DNA of 64,000 nucleotides. It comes from Rubrivivax sp. Lineage in GTDB: Bacteria; Pseudomonadota; Gammaproteobacteria; Burkholderiales; Burkholderiaceae_C. The DNA lies in NCBI GenBank assembly GCA_027484825.1, contig JAIXSE010000015.1:186001-250000 (forward strand), read 5' to 3'. The notes under the pieces are model-generated. The model was not told the origin of the DNA. It saw only the letters and a list, made by a program, of their open reading frames with translations, and made no database searches. Made by a program: the position numbers and the translations under genes. Each line of letters begins with the position of its first letter. The stretch's first letter is position 1. Positions 17,487-24,941 of this stretch are shown here, piece after piece.

Positions 17487-20018
17487 ATGCGATTGACCCA
17501 GTGGACCGGTCTGGTCCTGACCTGCCTTGTCCTGACAGCCTGTGGTGGCGGTGGCGGCGGGAACTCCGGTTCCGATTCCGGCAACAGTGGCACCCCCACC
17601 CCGACGACTCCCACACCCATCTCACCAACCTACTCGGTCGGCGGCACGGTCAACGGTTTGACCGGTGGGGAGTTAGTGTTGACGCTCAATGGCATGCAGC
17701 CCCTGGTCGTTCGTTCCGACGGCGCCTTCGTTTTCCCGCAGGGTTTGAACAACGGCTCCGCGTTCACGATTGGCATTCAGGCTCAGCCCACCTTGCCGTC
17801 GCAAACCTGCGTGCTTGCGTCCGACTTCGCCCAAGGGCAGGTGAACGGCGCAGACATGCGTCGAGCGACCGTGCAATGCAGTGTCAACCGTTTCGGCATT
17901 GGCGGGCAGGTGGTGGGTCTCAAGGGCCAGGGTCTGACGCTTCAACTCAATGGCGGCACGGCGTTGCCCATGGCCTCGGATGGCACCTTCCGATTTCCTG
18001 ATGCCTTGCCCAGCGGCACAGGCTATCAGGTCGTGGTGGCAAGCCAGCCTGGATCGCCGTCCCAGACCTGCTCCATCGGCGGCGGTGCTGCCGCCGGTAC
18101 GGTGGTCAATCAGGATGTTTCGGATCTGTTGGTGCAATGCTCGACGAATCGGTACGCCGTGACCGCACATGTCGAAGGACTGACTGGATCGGGACTCGTG
18201 CTGCGCAACAACGGAGCGGACGACCTCGCCGTGGCGGCCAATGGCCCCGTCACTTTCTCCGCGTCGGTGGCGTCGGATGCCGGTTATGCCGTCACGGTCC
18301 AACGGCAGCCCACGGCACCGACGCAGACATGCAGTGTGGTCAATGGGACCGGCACATCAGGACTGACTTCAGCCAATGTGGATAGCGTCCGCGTGGTCTG
18401 CGCAACGCGCAGTTTCTCCGTGAGCGGCCAGGTCACTGGGCTGGTCGGGACCGGGCTGGTACTGCGCAATAACGGTGGTGACGATGCCGTACCCGAGAGC
18501 ACAGGGCGCTTCAAGTTCTCCACGCCCGTAGCCAGCGGGGGCCGTTATCTCGTCTCTGTGCGGTCACAACCGACCCATCCTTCACAGACCTGTACTGTGA
18601 ATGCCGGCACGGAAGGCGGCCCGATCACAGATGCGGACGTTGCCAACGTGAGCGTGTCCTGCGCCACCAATGCCTATAAGGTTGGCGGGCAGATGCGCGG
18701 GCTTTGGTCCCCTTTCGTCACCTTGCAGTTGAATGGTGCGGAGGACCTTGAAGTGCGGGCGGATGGCCGCTTTGAATTCGCACGCGCATTGGCCAGTGGT
18801 TCCACTTACCGTATCAGCGTCAAAGCCCAGCCCCGCAGGCCGATGATGCAATGCGATGTGGCAGCTGAGTTCGGCACCCTCACCAGTGGGGATGTGTACA
18901 CGTCGGAGGTGCGTTGCACACCGGTGACTGGACGGGTGGCCTATCTGCTTGACAGCTATGGCAGCTACGGTGGCGGGCTCCAGCTCTACGACATTGATCC
19001 CGGCACGGGCGCGATGACGGCGGCGACCGGCGACGGCGCGTTCGGCTCTGGCAGCAGTTCCTCCACGCTGGTCGGCCCTTCGTTCTCTGCCGACGGCCGT
19101 CTGGCCGCCATTTCAGGGATGGTTCGCGGCTGGCCCTATCCGGGCAGCGTAGACGTGATGCGCCTGGATCCACAAACGGGGCGGATAAGCCGGCTCGCCA
19201 CCCGTGCCTTGTCCATAGGCGGCCCCGCCAGCGCCATCCTTCATCCCTCGGGACAGTTTGTATACACGCCAACCATCTCGGGCACCATTGCGGTGTACAA
19301 GGTGGATGAGGCTGCGGCAACTCTCACACAGACAAGCGTCGCGCAGTCCATGATCGGAGAGGGTAACGGTGGATTTGTTGATGCTGCCGGTCGGTTCCTC
19401 TACGTCTACTCGGCATACGGAGGCGTCAGTGTGCTGAGCATCGACCCCACAGACGGGTCGCTCACCTACGTGCAAGACCTTCGTCCCGCGGAGAATCCCG
19501 CCAGCATTCGCGTGAAGATGCACCCTTCCGGACGCTTCATCTATGTGATGACTGGAGGCGGGCCTGGCCGGGAGTTCTATTCAGGGTCCATCATCACGCT
19601 CGCCGTGGATCCGGTCAGCGGCAAGCTCACCCGTGTGGGCGCGACCAGTGACATGGGGCCCAACACGCGGGACTTTGACATTCACCCATCGGGCAAATTC
19701 CTCTACATCAATAGCGCGGGGCACTATGACCTCGGCTACCTCTCGCCCACGGTGTACGGATCGGTCACCGCAATGGCCATCAACCCTCTCACGGGGCTGC
19801 CTTCCCGACTTCAAGCTGACGTGACGAACAATTTCCCGGTGGGATATTGCGTGAGCGTGGAACCCTCTGGCCGTTATCTGTACGCCGATGCAGCGTCCGA
19901 AGACACATCAACCCGTGTGATCCGGGTGTTCCGGATTGATTCGGCGTCTGGCCAGCTCAGTCTGGAGCGGACTTTGCCGACGGGCACGGCCTGCATGCGT
20001 TTTCGGGAAGGGGGTTGA
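17487..20018 (+). CDS. Large surface lipoprotein: five tandem repeats plus beta-propeller
   Basis: An 843-residue lipoprotein. Start ATG at 17487 follows GAGGGAGC; the signal peptide ends in the lipobox LVLTAC with Cys19, then a Gly/Ser/Thr/Pro linker. Residues of about 50-475 form five tandem units of roughly 85 residues, each beginning like VGGxVxGLxGxGLxLxxNG and ending QPxxPxQTCxV...VxVxC, with conserved Cys that may pair. The C-terminal 360 residues carry repeated HPSGRFxYV / VDPxTGxLT motifs of a seven-bladed propeller of the YncE/6-phosphogluconolactonase type. Probably outer-membrane-anchored and surface or periplasm facing; ligand unknown. It lies in an accessory patch near an IS, so horizontal gain is plausible. 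Confidence 0.88.
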   Translation: MRLTQWTGLVLTCLVLTACGGGGGGNSGSDSGNSGTPTPTTPTPISPTYSVGGTVNGLTGGELVLTLNGMQPLVVRSDGAFVFPQGLNNGSAFTIGIQAQPTLPSQTCVLASDFAQGQVNGADMRRATVQCSVNRFGIGGQVVGLKGQGLTLQLNGGTALPMASDGTFRFPDALPSGTGYQVVVASQPGSPSQTCSIGGGAAAGTVVNQDVSDLLVQCSTNRYAVTAHVEGLTGSGLVLRNNGADDLAVAANGPVTFSASVASDAGYAVTVQRQPTAPTQTCSVVNGTGTSGLTSANVDSVRVVCATRSFSVSGQVTGLVGTGLVLRNNGGDDAVPESTGRFKFSTPVASGGRYLVSVRSQPTHPSQTCTVNAGTEGGPITDADVANVSVSCATNAYKVGGQMRGLWSPFVTLQLNGAEDLEVRADGRFEFARALASGSTYRISVKAQPRRPMMQCDVAAEFGTLTSGDVYTSEVRCTPVTGRVAYLLDSYGSYGGGLQLYDIDPGTGAMTAATGDGAFGSGSSSSTLVGPSFSADGRLAAISGMVRGWPYPGSVDVMRLDPQTGRISRLATRALSIGGPASAILHPSGQFVYTPTISGTIAVYKVDEAAATLTQTSVAQSMIGEGNGGFVDAAGRFLYVYSAYGGVSVLSIDPTDGSLTYVQDLRPAENPASIRVKMHPSGRFIYVMTGGGPGREFYSGSIITLAVDPVSGKLTRVGATSDMGPNTRDFDIHPSGKFLYINSAGHYDLGYLSPTVYGSVTAMAINPLTGLPSRLQADVTNNFPVGYCVSVEPSGRYLYADAASEDTSTRVIRVFRIDSASGQLSLERTLPTGTACMRFREGG

Positions 20019-20207
20019 TGCGGCGTGCGGTGGGCTTCACCGTGACGTGCCAACGACGAACCCGTCGATTCGCGGGGCCCGCCCATCGAATCCGCTTCAT
20101 CGCACTCACCGGGAGAAGGTCCCGCCGCACCGCCCCCAGGCTCCCATGAACTGTCAGGCCTGACCGGGGCCGCCAGTCGCAGACCATCCGTCTACAGCCA
20201 TTGCTCC

Positions 20208-20621
20208 TTATGCAGGTCCGATTCGGCTTGTTGCGACTGCACGCTCAAACTCGCACCTCAAGGCTTCATCGCCAACGATCATCTCAGCGGCTTTTATCCC
20301 TAGATACATCCGACGATCAGGGTCCGCGCCCTTTTTCAGAAGAAAGACAAAGTTGTCCAATCTCTTCGATGAGGCCGCGCAATGCAGCGGCGTGGCGCCA
20401 AATTCCCCTGCCAGATTCACATCTGCACCGTTCTCCAGAAGCAGCGCAATTTCCTCCGGACCAAATGAACGTGCTGCCACATGAATTGCCGCATCGCCAC
20501 TCGTATTCGGTTGATTGATGTGGGAAGGCAACTCCAGCTCACGCCATTCTTCAACGTAGTAGTCTTGAATGGCGGTGATCTTTGCCAACAATTCTCTCAG
20601 CGCGGAATGATTGAAGTCCAC
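20208..20621 (-). CDS. Small ankyrin-repeat protein with a non-ATG start
   Basis: A 137-residue protein. AAAGGAG lies six bases before a TTG (20624) and nine before a GTG (20621), and the conserved part begins there (VDFNHSALRELLAKITAIQDYYVEEWREL). The frame from an ATG at 20687 lacks coding character, so GTG was chosen. Residues 55-120 contain two ankyrin repeats (NTSGDAAIHVAARSFGPEEIALLLENGADVNLAGEFGATPLHCAASSKRLDNFVFLLKKGAD). Such proteins mediate protein contacts and are sometimes immunity or effector partners. Lower GC than the surrounding genes. Confidence 0.75.
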   Translation of the reverse strand: MDFNHSALRELLAKITAIQDYYVEEWRELELPSHINQPNTSGDAAIHVAARSFGPEEIALLLENGADVNLAGEFGATPLHCAASSKRLDNFVFLLKKGADPDRRMYLGIKAAEMIVGDEALRCEFERAVATSRIGPA

Positions 20622-20724
20622 CAAGAGAATCTCCTTTGCGCTGCTTTTCCCAGGCGCTTGCGACCTTCTGCAGGGTAGCTGACCCATCCATGCTCCCGCA
20701 CCCACTCTGCCCCGCCAAACCCCT

Positions 20725-21168
20725 TCACTCCGCCCGACACTGCGACGACGTGTTCGACGCCACCGAATACGCGAAATCCATCTCGAGCGACAGGCACGCC
20801 GACTCCGGCGCTTCGGGCCTGACCCACGCCACCACCGTGGCCCCGCCCCGGGCATCTTCGAAGAACCGGGCCACCTTCGACCAATTCAGCGTCACCGTCT
20901 GCCCCGCCTGGCAGAACATCCTGTTGCTGGTGTAGGTCTTGCCGGCGACGACATAGCTGTACTCCACCACTGGAAATTGGTAGGTCCTCCGATGTGTCTC
21001 CACCCCGACGCTATCGATCCGCGTGAAACGCACTGGCGTGCTGAGATAGGCGCATGGCGTGACAGCGGGCTTCAGAAACACGGGGGCCACGGCGGCACCC
21101 AGCGTGATCACCAAGACGGTGACGAGTGCAATGGCAAGAATGGGACGGTTCAAAGGGGGGCCTGACAT
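20725..21168 (-). CDS. Single-pass membrane protein, DUF3592-like
   Basis: A 147-residue protein with one N-terminal membrane segment (ILAIALVTVLVITLGAAVAPVFL). A beta-rich exported domain follows (YQFPVVEYSYVVAGKTYTSNRMFCQAGQTVTLNWSKVARFFEDARGGATVVAWVRPEAPESACL), which fits the DUF3592 pattern, a family of unknown function. It is transcribed toward the ankyrin gene on the same strand with about 100 bases between them, so they could share a transcript. Confidence 0.7.
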   Translation of the reverse strand: MSGPPLNRPILAIALVTVLVITLGAAVAPVFLKPAVTPCAYLSTPVRFTRIDSVGVETHRRTYQFPVVEYSYVVAGKTYTSNRMFCQAGQTVTLNWSKVARFFEDARGGATVVAWVRPEAPESACLSLEMDFAYSVASNTSSQCRAE

Positions 21169-21249
21169 CTCTCAATTGGCGGCGGAGATTACAACTCACT
21201 CATGGGCCCACAACAAGAAGGCAAAACCGCCGACTTCGACTTTCGATAC

Positions 21250-21284
21250 GATCGCTCCTGATCGCTCCTGATCGTTCCTGATCA
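21250..21284. repeat. Ten-base tandem repeat
   Basis: Three and a half copies of GATCGCTCCT-like units (third copy GATCGTTCCT) in the intergenic space upstream of the small gene at 21335. Short tandem repeat with no evident function. Confidence 0.85.
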
Positions 21285-21334
21285 CGCGGTGCCATCCCCA
21301 CGCTCCGCCGCCGCGCCCATTCCCCGCTTCCCCC

Positions 21335-21646
21335 ATGACCGCCCCTCTGCGCTACCTCACCCTCGACCTGTCCGACAGCTCAGACGACATCTTCACCGTC
21401 GAAGCCATGGCCTCCACTCGCGAGGCCCAGCATGCGGAAGTGCTGGCCGAGGTCCACACACTTCTCACATGGGCCAAAGCCGAGTTCAGCGGCCGCCAAG
21501 GTCCTGTAGAAGACGGCTACGCGTGGGACGACGAGTTGCTCATCCAACGCGAAGCGGACGGCTGGATCACCGTCACCCTGACGCTCAGCACCAATGAGGA
21601 ATTCGCGCAGGCCTTCATGGCCGCGTTCGGCGACCCCGAGGACTGA
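21335..21646 (+). CDS. Small hypothetical acidic protein
   Basis: A 103-residue soluble, acidic protein (MTAPLRYLTLDLSDSSDDIFTVEAMASTREAQHAEVLAEVHTLLTWAK...). No known family is recognised. The alternating hydrophobic pattern near the end (DGWITVTLTLSTNEEFAQAFMAAFG) suggests a mixed alpha/beta fold. It converges on the CapA-family gene. Confidence 0.6.
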   Translation: MTAPLRYLTLDLSDSSDDIFTVEAMASTREAQHAEVLAEVHTLLTWAKAEFSGRQGPVEDGYAWDDELLIQREADGWITVTLTLSTNEEFAQAFMAAFGDPED

Positions 21647-21712
21647 GCGCCCCTCTCCGCCTCACTCGCCCGCATCACGCATCACGCACCACACGGAACG
21701 CGGTCCGCAGCG

Positions 21713-23044
21713 TCAAGGCTTGGCGCGCGAAGCCTGGGGCAAACACGCCGAGACCTGCGCCTCCCCACGTTTCCAGCACGGCGCCGCCACCTGCGGCTGC
21801 GGATGCGGCACGCCGTCCCGGTCAATGTGGCCACTGACCACCTGCATCTGTTTCACCCCCTCGCCATCCACCGTGAGGTCCAGCATCCAGGCCGTGTTGT
21901 TGTCCTCGTCGCGGAACCCGTCGAACAGGAAGTTGCCCAGGCTGTAGACAATCGGCCGCCCCCGGTAGACCTCCACATCCTGCGTCACATGCGGATGGCC
22001 GCCCACCACAGCGGTGGCGCCGGCATCGATCATGAGACGGGCCAGTGCACGCTGGCGCTCGCTGGCCAGCGGCTCATGCTCCTGGCCCCAGTGCATCATT
22101 GGAATGACCAGATCCGCCTGCTGCCGTGCACGCTGGATGTCCAGCCGCACCTGCTCATCGTCGCTCCAGGCAATGCCAGGTCGGTCCACGGCCGCCTCGA
22201 AGCGCCGCGGCATGAACTCGTTGTAGCCCAGCAGCGCAATCCGAAGTCCCTGGCGTTCGATGATCAGCGCCTGATGCGCCTGCGCCAGGTTCTTGCCGCC
22301 ACCGAAGAAGCCAATGTCCTCAGCCTGCAAGCGGTCCAGCATCTCACTGAACGCGACGGGCCCGAAGTCGCCGGAATGATTGTTGGCCAGTGCCACGACA
22401 TCCATGTGCTTGCGCAGCACCGGCAACACCCTCGGATGAGCCCGGAAGGTGAAGGGCTTGAAGGGATCTTTCACGCCGCTGGTGGCCACCACGCATTCCA
22501 GATTGCCGATCCGCACATCCGCCTGCGCCAGCCAGTCCTTGAACGGTGCAAAGGGGTCGATCCCGCGGCGGATCACGCGCCCGGGGCCGTCATCCAACTG
22601 CATGTCGCCGACAAAGGCCAGCCGCACCGGGCCACCCGTGGTGCGGGGTGCAGAAGCTGGTGCGGCCTGGAAGGCACAGCGGTAGCGCAGGTCCTGACCG
22701 GTCCCGGATGCAAGCACCCGCTGCCAGTCAGCACCGCCCACCGGCGCACCAGCTTCCGGCACGGCCGGGACCGCATGCAGGGCCTGATGCACCAGGTCCT
22801 GGCCGACATAGGTGCTCAGCTTGAGGTAGGGCGGCTGCGTGCCGTCCTCCACCCAGGCCGCCTGGAAGCTGAACCGGCCGATCGGCACCCGCGACACGCC
22901 ATAAGGATCGGACGTGGGCCGGACCGTCACCCGGACCTGGCTGGTGCCCTGCACCAGTTCACACTCCAGCAGCGGCGCCGCCCGCACAGCGACGCAGAGG
23001 CCACCCGCAACCAGCGTGACCGCAATCCGGATCAGCCGGCCCAT
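21713..23044 (-). CDS. CapA-family metallophosphatase-like exported protein
   Basis: A 443-residue protein with the start placed at MGRLIRIAVTLVAGGLCVAVRAAPLLECE, a clear signal peptide, rather than at an ATG 37 codons upstream. After a variable N-terminal domain (about residues 20-140), VRLAFVGDMQLDDGPG...WLAQADVRIGNLECVVA...VVALANNHSGDFG...VVGGHPHVTQDVEVYRGRPIVYSLGNFLFDG gives the CapA/PGA_cap motif series with metal-binding Asp, Asn and His residues. CapA relatives act in poly-gamma-glutamate export or as envelope phosphoesterases; no pgs genes are nearby, so the role here is open. Confidence 0.85.
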   Translation of the reverse strand: MGRLIRIAVTLVAGGLCVAVRAAPLLECELVQGTSQVRVTVRPTSDPYGVSRVPIGRFSFQAAWVEDGTQPPYLKLSTYVGQDLVHQALHAVPAVPEAGAPVGGADWQRVLASGTGQDLRYRCAFQAAPASAPRTTGGPVRLAFVGDMQLDDGPGRVIRRGIDPFAPFKDWLAQADVRIGNLECVVATSGVKDPFKPFTFRAHPRVLPVLRKHMDVVALANNHSGDFGPVAFSEMLDRLQAEDIGFFGGGKNLAQAHQALIIERQGLRIALLGYNEFMPRRFEAAVDRPGIAWSDDEQVRLDIQRARQQADLVIPMMHWGQEHEPLASERQRALARLMIDAGATAVVGGHPHVTQDVEVYRGRPIVYSLGNFLFDGFRDEDNNTAWMLDLTVDGEGVKQMQVVSGHIDRDGVPHPQPQVAAPCWKRGEAQVSACLPQASRAKP

Positions 23045-23357
23045 CAAGAAGCGTCCAGCCGCATGGCGCGCCCGCACGGTCCCACGCGAGCCATCAGCAA
23101 CGTCCTGCAGGCCCTCGAAGCCACCTTCGCGGCCGCCTCTATCATTCATCCACATGTGTGTTCCCTCGACTAAAAACGCGCTCTGCGGCGCTCAGCGGCG
23201 CTCAACGACATGAGCGACCTCAACGACATCCACGCGATTGGACGGTCAATCGCGTCAAGGGGGATCCCCCCCCATTTAAAGTGGCGCCACCCGCAAATCC
23301 CCGGACGCCCCGAAAGCCCCGGACCCGGCCCTGACCTCTGGAGCCCAGCGCACGATC
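23045..23357. other. Intergenic region between CapA-like and LysR genes
   Basis: 313 bases with the divergent promoters of the CapA-like and LysR genes expected inside. It contains two palindromes, at 23233-23254 and 23259-23270; no small gene is supported. Confidence 0.6.
23233..23254. promoter_or_regulatory. Perfect inverted repeat upstream of LysR gene
   Basis: CGCGATTG and CAATCGCG, exact inverted complements with a six-base spacer, about 100 bases upstream of the LysR start. Position and symmetry suit a regulator binding site, possibly for the LysR protein itself, though it is not a classic T-N11-A box. The neighbouring palindrome GGGGGATCCCCC (23259-23270) may be part of the same control region. 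Confidence 0.5.
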
Positions 23358-24248
23358 ATGCGAGAGAACCTTCAAGACCTGCTGTACCTGATCGCCGTGG
23401 CCCGCGAGCGCAGCTTCACCCGTGCCGCCGCCAAGCTGGGCATCTCCCAGTCGGCCCTCAGCCACTCGATGAAGGCGCTGGAAACGCGCATGGGCGTGCG
23501 GCTGCTCACCCGCACCACCCGAAGCGTCGCCCCCACGGAGGCGGGTGAGCGCCTGCTGCGCACCATCACGCCCCGCTTCGAGGAAATCGAGGCGGAGGTT
23601 CATGCGGTCGGTGAGCTGCGGGACAAACCCGCCGGCACCATCCGCATCACCGCCATCGACTTCGCCATCGACCACTACATCTGGCCGCGGCTGGCGAAGA
23701 TCCTGCCCGACTATCCCGACCTGAAAGTCGAGCTGATCGTCGACTACGGGCTCTCCGACATTGTCGCGGACCGGTTCGACATCGGTGTGCGACATGGCGA
23801 CCAGGTGGAGAAGGACATGGTCGCGGTGCGCATCAGCCCCGACGTGAAGATGTGCATCGTGGCCCATCCGGACCATCTGCGCGTCCACGGCATTCCCAAA
23901 ACCCCGCAGGACCTGCTCGCCCACAACTGCATCACGCTGCGTCTGACCTCCAGCGGCGGCCTCTACGCCTGGGAGTTGCAAAAGGGCAAACGCAGCCTGC
24001 AGGCCCGTGTGGAGGGCCGCAGCATCTTCAACGGCGTCTATCAGATGATCCACGCCGCCCTCAGCGGCGCGGGCCTGGCCTTTGTGCCGCTGGAGCTGGT
24101 CCAGTCGCATCTGGACGCCGGCACGCTGGTCAGCGTGATGGAGGACTGGTGCCCGACCTTCCCCGGTCTGCATGCCTACTATCCCAGCCGCCGCGCGTCC
24201 TCGCGGGCCATGACCGTCGTCGTGGATGCGCTGCGCCAGCGCAGCTGA
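23358..24248 (+). CDS. LysR-family transcriptional regulator
   Basis: A 296-residue LysR regulator. The N-terminal winged helix (ENLQDLLYLIAVARERSFTRAAAKLGISQSALSHSMKALETRMGVRLLTRTTRSVAPTEAGERLL) is intact, followed by the periplasmic-binding-like effector domain (about 90-290). The sequence resembles the subgroup that controls neighbouring oxidoreductase or efflux genes. It lies 212 bases upstream of and co-oriented with the molybdenum hydroxylase genes, so it is a good candidate for their regulator. A GC-rich hairpin-forming stretch (about 24366-24393) lies in the gap. Confidence 0.93.
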   Translation: MRENLQDLLYLIAVARERSFTRAAAKLGISQSALSHSMKALETRMGVRLLTRTTRSVAPTEAGERLLRTITPRFEEIEAEVHAVGELRDKPAGTIRITAIDFAIDHYIWPRLAKILPDYPDLKVELIVDYGLSDIVADRFDIGVRHGDQVEKDMVAVRISPDVKMCIVAHPDHLRVHGIPKTPQDLLAHNCITLRLTSSGGLYAWELQKGKRSLQARVEGRSIFNGVYQMIHAALSGAGLAFVPLELVQSHLDAGTLVSVMEDWCPTFPGLHAYYPSRRASSRAMTVVVDALRQRS

Positions 24249-24460
24249 CAGGCGCAGAAATCACCGGGCACCGCCGACCGCATCGGGCGAGACTCATGAA
24301 TGCCGCTCATAAACCCATGCGGCGGCAGAGGCTTTATCGATCTTCCCCTCCCTCGTAGATTCGCACGCGGCGGCGGCGCCGTGGCGCGCCGCCGATTCGA
24401 ATCAGTCAGAAGGGGCACGCCGCGCCATCGTCAGCGCTGCCCGTCAACCCGAGGGTGCAG

Positions 24461-24940
24461 ATGAGTTTCACCATTCAGATCAACGGCCAGAAGCGGACCG
24501 TGGACGTCGATGCCGACACCCCGCTGCTGTGGGTCGTCCGCGATGTGCTGGGCATGACCGGCACCAAGTTCGGCTGCGGCATGGGCCTGTGCGGCGCCTG
24601 CACCGTGCATGTGGACGGCCAGGCCACCCGCTCCTGCATCACGCCGGTGGAATCGGTCGCCGGCAAGTCGGTGACCACCATCGAGGGCATCGGCGACACG
24701 CCTGCCGGCCGCGCGGTGCGCCATGCCTGGCTGAAGCTGGATGTCGTGCAATGCGGCTACTGTCAGCCGGGCCAGATCATGTCCGCCTGCTCGCTGCTCA
24801 AGTCCACCCCCAAGCCCAGCGACGACGACATCCGCAACGGCATGGCCGGCAACATCTGCCGCTGCGGCACCTACGCCCGCATCCATCAAGCCGTGCGCGA
24901 AGCCTCGGTCACGCTCACCGCAACGAAGCAGGAGGGCTGA
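24461..24940 (+). CDS. Molybdenum hydroxylase 2Fe-2S subunit (IorA type), copy 1
   Basis: A 159-residue electron-transfer subunit with two [2Fe-2S] clusters. The plant-type cluster Cys are in FGCGMGLCGACTVHVDGQATRSC; the second cluster is in CGYCQPGQIMSAC and [11 protein letters not shown]. It starts at MSFTIQING after GAGGGTG. It pairs with the catalytic subunit one base downstream of its stop. No FAD subunit is present, as in isoquinoline 1-oxidoreductase-like enzymes that pass electrons to cytochrome c or another carrier rather than NAD. Confidence 0.93.
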   Translation: MSFTIQINGQKRTVDVDADTPLLWVVRDVLGMTGTKFGCGMGLCGACTVHVDGQATRSCITPVESVAGKSVTTIEGIGDTPAGRAVRHAWLKLDVVQCGYCQPGQIMSACSLLKSTPKPSDDDIRNGMAGNICRCGTYARIHQAVREASVTLTATKQEG

Positions 24941-24941
24941 C

